This document shows positions 40,920-49,376 of a stretch of 64,000 bases of DNA, one piece after another. The position numbers and the translations under genes were made by a program. Source of the DNA: Syntrophotalea acetylenivorans (GTDB lineage: Bacteria; Desulfobacterota; Desulfuromonadia; Desulfuromonadales; Syntrophotaleaceae); NCBI RefSeq assembly GCF_001887775.1, contig NZ_CP015519.1:1364001-1428000 (forward strand), read 5' to 3'. The stretch's first letter is position 1. Every line of letters begins with the position of its first letter. A model generated the notes under the pieces. That model did no database searches and had not been told where the DNA came from. It was given only the letters and a program-made list of their open reading frames with translations.

Positions 40920-41885
40920 TTAACCACCGATGGAAACCTTGAAACTGCGATCCTGCAAACAGCTAATTCGCTCCTTAACCTGTTCAAGGGTCGGCGGCTC
41001 CAGTCCCTCTAAAGGGTAACTGAAGTCCAGCTGCCTCCACTTCATTTCACCGAGACGGTGATAGGGCAGAATATCGAGGGACTGAACGTTATTGAGTTGC
41101 TGAACAAAATCGGCCACCGCGTTGAGATTGCTGTCGGAATCGTTGATGCCCGGAATCAAGGGAAGGCGAATTCTTAATGGGATGCCGAGATCGGAGACCT
41201 TGCGTATGTTTTCCAAAATCAACCGATTAGAAACACCGGTAACTTTTTTGTGTTCCTCATCATCCATGTGTTTGATGTCCGCCAGCACCAGATCGACGTA
41301 TTCCAATATCGGTTCGTACACTTCCCAGCTTGCAAATGAACTTGTTTCAATAGCGGTATGGATCCCCCGGCTCTGAGCTTCTTTCAGGGCAGCCTTTAGA
41401 AACTGTGGCTGGGCCAGCGGCTCCCCTCCGGAGAAGGTGATGCCGCCACCGCTTTCTTCATAGAACTCACGATCCTTTTCCACCATCTCCATCAATTCCG
41501 GAACGGTGACATAGCGGCCAAGGATGTTGATTGCACCTGCGTAACAGAATTTGGAGCACTCGCCGCAAAGGGTGCAGCGGTCCCGATCGATAGTCAGACC
41601 TGATTGATCGTGCTTCCCATCGCCGATGGCATCCTGCGGGCAGACAGTTCGACATTTTCCGCAACCGATACAGTTGTTCGGAACAAAATTACTTTCAGGC
41701 TGCGGTGAAAGAGATTCGGGATTTGAACACCAGAGACATTGCAGCGGACAACCTTTGAGAAAGACATTGGTACGAATACCGCCGCCGTCATGAGTGGCAA
41801 ATTTCTGAACATCGAAGACCAGGCCCGTCAGGCCTTCTCCACGATTAGCTATGTTGAAATCCAGAACTTTCTCTCTCCAGTTCAT
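40920..41885 (-). CDS. Glycyl radical enzyme activase (radical SAM)
   Basis: The 321-residue radical SAM protein generates the glycyl radical on the enzyme encoded upstream. It has the activase cluster motif KGCPLQCLWCSNPE (CxxxCxxC, about residues 45-55), two 4Fe-4S motifs inserted after it (CIGCGKCRTVCP and CTLCGECSKFC), then GGGITFSGGEPLAQ and a C-terminal barrel with DILPYHRLGEMKW. The two-cluster insertion is typical of activases for diol dehydratase, choline lyase and related enzymes, unlike the shorter PFL activase. It is 88 bases after the glycyl radical enzyme gene, with a stem-loop between. Confidence 0.93.
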   Translation of the reverse strand: MNWREKVLDFNIANRGEGLTGLVFDVQKFATHDGGGIRTNVFLKGCPLQCLWCSNPESLSPQPESNFVPNNCIGCGKCRTVCPQDAIGDGKHDQSGLTIDRDRCTLCGECSKFCYAGAINILGRYVTVPELMEMVEKDREFYEESGGGITFSGGEPLAQPQFLKAALKEAQSRGIHTAIETSSFASWEVYEPILEYVDLVLADIKHMDDEEHKKVTGVSNRLILENIRKVSDLGIPLRIRLPLIPGINDSDSNLNAVADFVQQLNNVQSLDILPYHRLGEMKWRQLDFSYPLEGLEPPTLEQVKERISCLQDRSFKVSIGG

Positions 41886-41922
41886 GATCTACTCCAGTCT
41901 CGGTGTTCCGGTGGGTTTAAGG

Positions 41923-41950
41923 AGTGCCGGACCCTCGCAGGTCCGGCACT
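41923..41950 (-). terminator. Stem-loop between the glycyl radical enzyme and its activase
   Basis: An 11-bp perfect stem (AGTGCCGGACC with complement) and a six-base loop, without a strong T run. It may lower expression of the activase relative to the enzyme rather than end transcription. Confidence 0.55.
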
Positions 41951-41973
41951 TGTTCTACCTGGGCAAGCAGTGT

Positions 41974-44373
41974 TTAAAAGATCTGCTCGGTACGGGACAT
42001 GATGTCGTCCTGCAGGGACTTGTCCAGCGCGGTGAAGAAAGCGCTGTACCCGGCCACCCGAACTACGAGGCTGCTGTATTCTTCAGGTTTTTCCTGAGCT
42101 TCTTCCATGGTTTTGCGGTCAATGACGTTGTACTGAACATGGAAGCCGCCGTTCTTGAAGTAGGTTTCAGTTACAGCGATCAGGTTGCGCAGACCCTCTT
42201 CCCCCTTAACGGCGTTGGGATGGAATTTCTGGTTGAGCAGGGTGCCGTTAGAGGTGACTTCGTGGTCGAGTTTGGCGACGGATTTAACCGAAGCGGTCGG
42301 ACCGGCGATATCAACACCACCGGAGGGAGAAACACCGTCAGCCAGCGGAGAGCCTTTTTTGCGGCCATCCGGAGTCGCTTCACAGACAGAACCGAACGGA
42401 ACGTTGGCGGAAGCGGGATAGAGACCGGGCTGATACTGGCCACCACGGGGGTTGGTGTACTTGTTGACTTCGGCGCAGTAAATGTTGGCCGATTGGACGG
42501 CGACTTCGTCAGCGTAGTCATCATCGTTGCCGTACTTGGGAGCACGGTTGATGAGCATCTGGCGGACTTCCTCGGCGCCCTCGTAGTCGTTGTCGATAAT
42601 CTCCTTCAACTCAACCAAGCTGATGGCGTTATCTTCGAAGCACAGCTTCTTGACGGCGGTCAGAGCATCGCCGGCATTGGCAACGCCAACCCCTTGGGGA
42701 CCGGTGAAGTTGTAGATGGCGCCGCCTTCCTGAAGGGACTTGCCGCGGCCGATGCAGTCTTCAACCAGGCTGGACAGGAACGGCAGGGGCATATTTTGAC
42801 CGTGGGCCGCATCAACCATGTTGTCGGCGTGGGCCATCAAACCAACGAAATACTCCATTTGCTTGGTGTAAGCGGCAATAACATCGTCGAAAGACTTCAT
42901 TTCGTCGACGGTACCGGTCTTGAGACCGACCTGCATTCCGGTGCGCTTGTCATAGCCGTTGTTGAGGGTCAGCTCGACGACCTTGGCCATGTTGAAGAAT
43001 GCGGCATCGTGCCAGCCTTCGGTCTTGCCGCCAACCTGGGGCTCAACACAACCGATGATGCCGTAGTCACGGGCATCTTCCAGAGACAGGCCACGAGCCA
43101 ACAAAGCCGGGATGATGATGCGGTCGTTGAAGTAGGCCGGTACGCCCAGACCCATGCGGCTAAGTTCGGCGGCTTTCATGTAAAGCACTTCCGGAGTGTT
43201 TTCATGGATGCGGACCGACAGCGAAGGTGCGTAAAGCTTGGTGTTAGCCGCAGCCTGCAGCAACATCAAGGACAATTCGTTGGTAGCATCAAGCCCGTCG
43301 CGATCCTGGCCGCCGACAATGATATTCATGAACATCGGGTAGCCGGCAAAGGCCATGGTGGAAACTTCGTCACGCACCTTGTTCAGGCTGTTCATCTTCA
43401 GCCAGATCAGGTCGAGGACTTCCTGAACCTGCTCGGAAGACATGGAGTCTTTGCTGGCTGCGTAGAAGGGATAGCAGTACTGGTCAAAGCGCATGGGAGA
43501 GATGGAGTGGCCGTTCGATTCGATCTGAATGATCAGGTGTACGAACCAGAAAGCCTGGACTGCTTCCATGAAGGTTTCCGCGGGTTGGGCAGGTACCTTG
43601 CGGCAGATGCGGGCAATCTCCAGCAGTTCGGCTTTGCGGGTGGCATCCTGCTCGGCCGCAGCCAAACGCTCAGCTTCGTCGGCATAACGGTTGGCGAAGG
43701 CGATAACGGCCTTGTTGGCGATGATGGTCGAGTCCAGGAAGTGCAGGGACTTCATCTGGTCCGCCTGGGTGAAATCGAATTTTTCCTTGGCCGCTTCAGC
43801 TTCGGCGATGACTGCATCAAGGCCTTCGCTCATGACCTTGCCGTAATTTGCCGAGATATGGCCGACACCGTTGAACCAGTAGTTGCCGACGGTGTAGACG
43901 ACAGCGTCACCGGCATCGAGTGCTTCTTGCTTCATCATAGAAGCGGCGATTTCGTGGTTGGTCTTGCCTTTCCAGTAGGGAAACACGTCTTCGCGCAGGG
44001 TTTTCTTGACATCTTCGCTGATCAAGAAGACGTCGGCGCTGCGCTTGGCCAGGCGATCGAGCTCACCTTCCAACCACTCGCAAGAGAATTCGGGATAAAC
44101 AGGGGCGGAACGGGGCATGCTGCACTGATTGCCGACGATCAATTCATCGTCTTCGATGCGAATCGACATCCCCAGGAGAATCTTTTCCAGGGCCTTGGCG
44201 CGGCGGATGCTCATGGGCTTGCCTTCGGTCTCCTTGTAAGACTCGGTGATGAGCTTGGCCCGCTCGGCGCAGATTTCCGGAGTGGTGGCCAGGAATTTGG
44301 CCTTGATCTTCTCGACTCTTTCGCTAGGACCATGTTTTGCGACTGCAGGATCAACTTTTACGATAGTAGACAT
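41974..44373 (-). CDS. Glycyl radical diol/glycerol dehydratase-like enzyme
   Basis: The 799-residue protein (ATG 44373 after AAGGAG) is a complete glycyl radical enzyme. The thiyl cysteine is C442 and the general base E444 in GCVEPQ, and the radical glycine is G775 in RVAGYSA. Residues that bind glycerol in the Clostridium butyricum B12-independent glycerol dehydratase, as I recall them (H164, H281, S282, D447), have counterparts here at H172 (NGVGHIS), H289 and S290 (NGHS) and D456 (GWHDAAFF). This favours diol dehydration over choline or isethionate cleavage. With no 1,3-propanediol dehydrogenase but an acetaldehyde dehydrogenase and PocR sensors nearby, ethylene glycol or 1,2-propanediol are likely substrates. 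The activase is downstream, the permease upstream. Confidence 0.88.
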   Translation of the reverse strand: MSTIVKVDPAVAKHGPSERVEKIKAKFLATTPEICAERAKLITESYKETEGKPMSIRRAKALEKILLGMSIRIEDDELIVGNQCSMPRSAPVYPEFSCEWLEGELDRLAKRSADVFLISEDVKKTLREDVFPYWKGKTNHEIAASMMKQEALDAGDAVVYTVGNYWFNGVGHISANYGKVMSEGLDAVIAEAEAAKEKFDFTQADQMKSLHFLDSTIIANKAVIAFANRYADEAERLAAAEQDATRKAELLEIARICRKVPAQPAETFMEAVQAFWFVHLIIQIESNGHSISPMRFDQYCYPFYAASKDSMSSEQVQEVLDLIWLKMNSLNKVRDEVSTMAFAGYPMFMNIIVGGQDRDGLDATNELSLMLLQAAANTKLYAPSLSVRIHENTPEVLYMKAAELSRMGLGVPAYFNDRIIIPALLARGLSLEDARDYGIIGCVEPQVGGKTEGWHDAAFFNMAKVVELTLNNGYDKRTGMQVGLKTGTVDEMKSFDDVIAAYTKQMEYFVGLMAHADNMVDAAHGQNMPLPFLSSLVEDCIGRGKSLQEGGAIYNFTGPQGVGVANAGDALTAVKKLCFEDNAISLVELKEIIDNDYEGAEEVRQMLINRAPKYGNDDDYADEVAVQSANIYCAEVNKYTNPRGGQYQPGLYPASANVPFGSVCEATPDGRKKGSPLADGVSPSGGVDIAGPTASVKSVAKLDHEVTSNGTLLNQKFHPNAVKGEEGLRNLIAVTETYFKNGGFHVQYNVIDRKTMEEAQEKPEEYSSLVVRVAGYSAFFTALDKSLQDDIMSRTEQIF

Positions 44374-44510
44374 CTGTTTCTCCTTCAAAGTGTGGGTTTG
44401 ATACTCTTGTATTGTCCGACAGACCGTTCAACTTCTGCCGAATCACTGGATATTTTTCTCAAGGCAGGAGCCGCCTATTCAGCAGCACCCTACCTTGGAC
44501 GGAACCGGTA

Positions 44511-45479
44511 TTAACCGCCGAAACCTTTGGCTGCCAGGTTAAGGAGCAAGGTACCGATAGCAATGGCACCGGCCGGCGGATCGATGTGGGTAGAGCCGTG
44601 GTTCCACATCACGCGAGCCACCAGTTCCTGTAGCAGACCGGCCAGAACGCCGACGAGCGCGGCCACAATCAACGAGTTAAAGAGAAGGAAAGCCAGGGCG
44701 GCGAGGATGGCCTGACAGTGCCAGACGGGCAACTTCTGCACTTCACCGGTACCCAACTGAAGACCGAACAGACTGATGGCGGCGATACCCCAAGCGAAGA
44801 TCAGAGGCACTACAAAGGCGCCGGTAGCGGACACGGTACCCTGCACGACCATCGGATCAAGGACACTTTTTGTACCCATGGCCATGGCTGCCGAGAGTAG
44901 GCCAACACCGAAGCTGAAAACGATAAGGCGGGAAGGTTGAGCCATCCAGGGAACCCAGGACAAAGCTCCCTTGTCGGTTCCGAGCAGGCCGTGAGACTGG
45001 ATCGATGCCGCTTTTCCCCAAGGCATTTCTTTCAAGAACAACAGGCGTGCCAGACAGGCGGTACCGACAACGCTCAAAGCGATGCAGTCGGCGGAATTAA
45101 CAAAGGGAATCTTGACCAGCAGTTGCAGCAACACATGGCCAATCACGGCAAATACACCACCGACCAACAGAACATCCCAGGAGGTGCCGATGAGAGGTGA
45201 AAGGATGTCCTTGCCGCTGCCGCTGACCAGGTTCTTTTTTACCCCGGCGGCGTAAGCTACGGCCGCGACGCCGGCGGCGAAGCCACCTGTGTGAGGGCCG
45301 AACAAGGAGCCCAGGCCAACCTGCATGAGCAGGAATTCTGAACCGCCATTTAAAACGACGAAGCAACCGGCCAATACAATCAAGCCGCAGATGCCGAAAG
45401 AAAACAGACCCCCTAGGGCCGCACCAACGATTCCGCCACCGAAGCAAAGCAATAAAGTATCTACAGACCAAGGACCCAT
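44511..45479 (-). CDS. Polytopic membrane protein, probable permease
   Basis: I do not recognise the family. The 322 residues hold about nine to ten hydrophobic helices with many glycines (for example CFGGGIVGAALGGLFSFGIC and FGPHTGGFAAGVAAVAYAAG). The FGPHTGG loop, an HIDPPAGAIAIG segment near the end and two histidine/aspartate-containing loops could form a transport path. It is the first gene upstream of the glycyl radical enzyme on the same strand, so uptake of its substrate or export of a product is likely. Confidence 0.65.
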   Translation of the reverse strand: MGPWSVDTLLLCFGGGIVGAALGGLFSFGICGLIVLAGCFVVLNGGSEFLLMQVGLGSLFGPHTGGFAAGVAAVAYAAGVKKNLVSGSGKDILSPLIGTSWDVLLVGGVFAVIGHVLLQLLVKIPFVNSADCIALSVVGTACLARLLFLKEMPWGKAASIQSHGLLGTDKGALSWVPWMAQPSRLIVFSFGVGLLSAAMAMGTKSVLDPMVVQGTVSATGAFVVPLIFAWGIAAISLFGLQLGTGEVQKLPVWHCQAILAALAFLLFNSLIVAALVGVLAGLLQELVARVMWNHGSTHIDPPAGAIAIGTLLLNLAAKGFGG

Positions 45480-45888
45480 TGTTTTTCCCTTTCGTGGATG
45501 ACTACAAATGTGAAAAATGATAAACTTACGAACGGTTGACGTACTTCCTGTTATCCTGCCTCTGCTTTTATTTCTGTTTTTTTTGCGCGCACCTCATTTG
45601 TAGATCAGACACCACTCAATAACAATCGCTACAAAAAGCTAATACTGTCACCCTCCATAGTGATATCTACTGTCACCCCCACTGTGAAAACTAAAAAAAG
45701 GCTACTTTTGTCCCTCGATATAGTGATTTAGATGTAACCCGCCCTTGCGTATACAACATTTCTCTTTGATCAAATTCAAACACCATGCTATGAATTTAAG
45801 TAAGGAAGACTATTGCCGGCAGGTTCTTAAGTAGACAAGACGAAGGGGTTGTTACCCCGTCACGGGAATAATGGACCCAGGAGATGGC
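45480..45888 (+). promoter_or_regulatory. Control region of PocR kinase B with three operator-like sites
   Basis: Between divergent genes lie TCACCCTCCATAGTGA at 45648-45663, TCACCCCCACTGTGA at 45673-45687 and a weaker TCCCTCGATATAGTGA at about 45711-45726. Spacing of 25 and 38 bases suggests binding on related faces of the helix. The first half of the region is AT-rich and carries the permease promoter. Exact promoter hexamers are not clear. Confidence 0.55.
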
Positions 45889-47544
45889 ATGGCTAGCCAG
45901 GAAATTCAGATCCTCGATCTGATAGAAAAGGACGTTCTAGAGGAGATTGTCCGGGACTTCACCAAGGCGACTCGCGTGGCTTCGGTGCTGGTTGATCTTA
46001 ACGGTCTGCCGATCACCAAAGAACACAACTTTTCCCGGCTATGTAAGGAGTATTGCCGCTCAACCCCAGAGGGAAGGGCGAAATGCTATGCCAGCGACAG
46101 GTTTGGCGGCACAGAGGGGATAAAACAGGGCAAGCCTTTTATTTATAAATGCCTGAATGCCGGGTTAATGGATAGCGCCACACCGATTATCGTCGAGGGC
46201 TATCATGTGGCAACGTTGGTCATGGGGCAGGTACTGACCAAACCGATTCCTGTCAACGAAGCCATTGAGACGGCGGAAAAGATCGGGATCGTAGATATTG
46301 CCGGTTTTCTGCGCGCCCTTCACGAAGTGCCGGTGATGAGTTATGACCGATTGCAGGCGGTGGTAAACCTCATGCACACCATCGCCAGGACCATCAGTTC
46401 TTTGGCCATTCAGAAATATTTATCCCAGAAGTCGTATCAGCAAAACCTGCATAACACCATCAACAGTGTCACCGATGCCATCGTTTCCACCGAAACCGAT
46501 GGAACCGTAAGGCTGATCAACAAGGCGGCGGCACGCATGTTCAGCAGCGGTTCCCCGTCTATCGTCAACCGGCCGATATTCGATCTATTTGCTTATCCCG
46601 AGGACTTTCGGGAATACCTGGCAGGCTCCAGCGACCAAGGACCGTACGACTCACCGTCCACCTTTGAGGTGCTCAGGCCCTCCGGAGAGAGTTTCTACGT
46701 CCAGGCGTCCTTTCGTAAAACCTATCGCTTCACAGCGGAGCCTTTGGGATACGTCATCGTGTTGCGTGATGTCACCCAGGAGAAAATGGTCGAACAGATG
46801 AAACAAGATCTGATCGGCATGCTGACCCATGACATGGGCAATCCGATCCTGTCAGTGCAGAGGGTATTGGAATTACTGCTGGATGGTCATCTTGGTACAC
46901 TTAACAAGCGGGGCAATGATCTGGTTCCATTGGCCTTGAATTCGACCCATAGCCTGTCCGGCATGGTCTCCAATTTTCTGGACATTTTTTTGGACGAAAG
47001 TGCCGGCCTCAACCTCTGCGAAGTGCCCGGCAATATGGACAGCACCCTGGCCGAGAGCCTGCAACAGGTTGGATTCGCAGCCGACGACAAGCAAATCACC
47101 ATTCACTTTCAACCGGGTAGCGCCTCCCGGAACATGCTGGCAGACTGGGGTCGCCTACAGCGAACCTGCGCCAACCTGCTGGCCAATGCCATTCGCTTCA
47201 GTGCGGTGGGAGATACAATCACCGTCCAGGCCGAGCAGCGTCACAACGCAACACACGGCGAACACCTGCTGGTGACCATAGACGATCAGGGCAAAGGGAT
47301 CGATAAAGACAAACATGCACGGATTTTCGAGAAGTTCTACACCACCAGCCCGCAAAACAGTTCCGAACGCCGGGGCGTAGGATTGGGACTGACCTTCTGC
47401 AAGCTGGCCGTTGAAGCTCACGGTGGCGAGATCTGGGTCGAATCCCCCTACACGAACGCCCTCGGGGAGGAAGTAAAGGGATGCCGCTTTCGATTCCGGA
47501 TTCCGGCAACAATTAACGACTCAGGGGAGGTAGAGCATGAATGA
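45889..47544 (+). CDS. PocR-domain sensor histidine kinase (copy B)
   Basis: The 551-residue kinase has the same order as copy A: PocR domain (about 5-180, with CKEYCRSTPEGRAKCYASD and GYHVATLVMGQV), PAS (about 185-300), HisKA with MLTHDMGNP and a HATPase domain ending GVGLGLTFCKLAVEAHGG. The ATG at 45889 after CAGGAG is chosen; an ATG 18 bases upstream is possible. It is soluble. It overlaps the regulator gene by eight bases. The two kinases differ through most of their length, so they may detect different ligands. Confidence 0.9.
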   Translation: MASQEIQILDLIEKDVLEEIVRDFTKATRVASVLVDLNGLPITKEHNFSRLCKEYCRSTPEGRAKCYASDRFGGTEGIKQGKPFIYKCLNAGLMDSATPIIVEGYHVATLVMGQVLTKPIPVNEAIETAEKIGIVDIAGFLRALHEVPVMSYDRLQAVVNLMHTIARTISSLAIQKYLSQKSYQQNLHNTINSVTDAIVSTETDGTVRLINKAAARMFSSGSPSIVNRPIFDLFAYPEDFREYLAGSSDQGPYDSPSTFEVLRPSGESFYVQASFRKTYRFTAEPLGYVIVLRDVTQEKMVEQMKQDLIGMLTHDMGNPILSVQRVLELLLDGHLGTLNKRGNDLVPLALNSTHSLSGMVSNFLDIFLDESAGLNLCEVPGNMDSTLAESLQQVGFAADDKQITIHFQPGSASRNMLADWGRLQRTCANLLANAIRFSAVGDTITVQAEQRHNATHGEHLLVTIDDQGKGIDKDKHARIFEKFYTTSPQNSSERRGVGLGLTFCKLAVEAHGGEIWVESPYTNALGEEVKGCRFRFRIPATINDSGEVEHE

Positions 47545-48187
47545 AGCACATCCGATCAAGGTCTTCATTGCGGACGACCATCCCATCTTGCGAATCGGCC
47601 TCAGCATGTATCTCGAGTCGAAACCCCACATCAATATTGTGGGTGAAGCCGACAACGGCTTTGATGCCGTCAACGCGATCAATGAAAATATGCCGGACAT
47701 CGTCCTCATGGATGTGGATATGCCAGGGCTATCAGGTATTGAGGCTATTCGGGTATTGCGCAAGACCTTACCGGACCTGAAAATTATCGTGCTCTCCACC
47801 TACACCAAAAAAGAATATGTACAGGAAGCCATGGTCGAAGGTGCAAACGGTTACGTCGCTAAAAACACCAAAATTGACGAACTTGTTAAGATCATTGAAG
47901 ACTTTTCGGAAGAACGGGAATGCCACTCCCCCTACCTGCTGAACCTGGCGGTGAATTGGCGTCCGGCCCAGGAGGCGACTGGCGAGAACCCCACCCACGG
48001 CTTGACCAAAACGGAAATGAAGGTGCTGAGAAATATTGCCGAAGGGAAAACCAATAGCGAAATTGCCGAAATAAATTTCGTCAGCATCGAAACCATCAAA
48101 ACCCATGTCCAAAGGATTTTTCGCAAGCTGGAAGTCAACAACCGCATGGAGGCGGTGGCAGTGGCTCGTGAACAAAAGATAATCTAG
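47537..48187 (+). CDS. NarL-type response regulator (copy B)
   Basis: A 216-residue receiver plus LuxR helix-turn-helix protein (ADDHPILRIGLSMYLE; aspartate in LMDVDMPGLSG; LTKTEMKVLRNIAEGKTNSEIA). It is the partner of kinase B and resembles regulator A closely, most of all in the recognition helix (ETIKTHVQRIFRKLEVNNRMEAVAV in parts), so the two may share binding sites. The thioesterase copy 2 gene follows after 124 bases. Confidence 0.92.
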   Translation: MNEAHPIKVFIADDHPILRIGLSMYLESKPHINIVGEADNGFDAVNAINENMPDIVLMDVDMPGLSGIEAIRVLRKTLPDLKIIVLSTYTKKEYVQEAMVEGANGYVAKNTKIDELVKIIEDFSEERECHSPYLLNLAVNWRPAQEATGENPTHGLTKTEMKVLRNIAEGKTNSEIAEINFVSIETIKTHVQRIFRKLEVNNRMEAVAVAREQKII

Positions 48188-48311
48188 CCCGAAGCCAGAC
48201 ATAAAGCAGCTCGCCGACAGCAACTGACGGCGCACCACTATCTATTACAAGGAAGATTTGCCCTGAATTGCCATCAGCAAACCTTGCTTGTTTCGCTCAG
48301 GAGAAATCATC

Positions 48312-49358
48312 ATGCTCAGCCCGTTGCAAACTTCTTTCACCAAGGTTCTTTCCCTTACCACCGATGAGGCCTTAAAGCGGCGCTTCATGGTGCTGGACGA
48401 ACCGATTCAAGCCAATATGCGTTTTGGCCTGCTGCTGGAGGTTCTCGATAAAGTCGCGGAAGAAGCCGCCCTTAACTACGTCAACCAATTTTTCCCCGAT
48501 GCCCGGGTGGTCACGGCGGCCATCGATAATATCGTTATCCGTCATGTCACCGATATGTCAAGGGATGTGCACTTCAAGGCCCGTATCAATCATGTCGGCC
48601 GCTCCTCTCTGGAAATCGGCATTCGCGTTGAGCAACCCGGCGGCCCGGTGCGCCATATCGCTTCCTGTTACTTCACCATGGTCGCTCGTTCGGGAATGGG
48701 CGAAGGAGCGGTAAGCGTTACACTTCCCGGCCTTGAATATGGCGAAGGAATTGAAAAACAGCGGGCCGACAAGGCCTTACAAAGGCGCGAGGCCTACAAA
48801 CAGCAACAGGCGCGACTGAACGAACCGCCCAGCCGGGATGAATTCCAGATGCTGACCGACCTGCACACTGCCCAGGACGAGCCAGGCTTCAACGGCCTGC
48901 TAGCCGGAAAGTTGACCGCCGACGCCTGGGAGCGGATGTACCCTGAGCAGGAGAACGTACCGAAAAAGATTTTCGGCGGCTACCTGATCCGCCGCGCCTA
49001 TGAACTGTCGTCCATCTGCTCCGAGCAGATAGCCCCCAACCGTCCTATTGCCGCGGCGGTCAACCGCATCAACTTTTTTCACCCGGTGCGCATGGGCGAT
49101 ACCCTGCACTACACCACCCGGGTGGTCTATACCAACGGCAGCTTTATCTGCGTCGAAGCCAACATCGAGCGCATCAGTCGAGACAAGACCACCAAGGCCC
49201 TGTCCAACTCCTGCCTGTTCACCTTTGTTAACATCGATGATGATCTGCAACAACAACCGGTGCCCAAGATCTACCCCACTAATTACGGCGAGGACGCCCG
49301 CTACCTCATGGCCCATCGCAGCAGCCAGGCACTCATTGAGGAGGGGCAGACAATCTGA
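48312..49358 (+). CDS. Acyl-CoA thioesterase, double hotdog (copy 2)
   Basis: A 348-residue duplicate of the thioesterase at 27781, the same length and alignable without gaps. The 3' two-thirds (from about codon 205) are almost identical at DNA level, whereas the middle, around codons 145-195, has more changes; this uneven pattern suggests recent gene conversion. The start ATG follows CAGGAG, also as in copy 1. It lies directly after kinase B and regulator B and convergently with the thiolase gene. Confidence 0.85.
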   Translation: MLSPLQTSFTKVLSLTTDEALKRRFMVLDEPIQANMRFGLLLEVLDKVAEEAALNYVNQFFPDARVVTAAIDNIVIRHVTDMSRDVHFKARINHVGRSSLEIGIRVEQPGGPVRHIASCYFTMVARSGMGEGAVSVTLPGLEYGEGIEKQRADKALQRREAYKQQQARLNEPPSRDEFQMLTDLHTAQDEPGFNGLLAGKLTADAWERMYPEQENVPKKIFGGYLIRRAYELSSICSEQIAPNRPIAAAVNRINFFHPVRMGDTLHYTTRVVYTNGSFICVEANIERISRDKTTKALSNSCLFTFVNIDDDLQQQPVPKIYPTNYGEDARYLMAHRSSQALIEEGQTI

Positions 49359-49376
49359 ACCGAGGAGGTCGGATTC

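Noticed and set aside
41974-44373. Choline trimethylamine-lyase or isethionate sulfite-lyase
   Set aside because: The GVGH, NGHS and WHD positions follow diol/glycerol dehydratase as recalled, and no sulfite reductase, sulfonate transporter or microcompartment gene is near. A similarity network would settle it.
41851-44514. An 887-codon open frame on the plus strand
   Set aside because: It lies antisense to the glycyl radical enzyme, which has every family motif on the minus strand. The plus-strand frame is a codon-bias shadow without known motifs.
29110-45479. Bacterial microcompartment locus
   Set aside because: Aldehyde dehydrogenase, glycyl radical enzyme and EutBC are typical cargo, but no shell protein (BMC-H, BMC-T or BMC-P) is encoded in the window.
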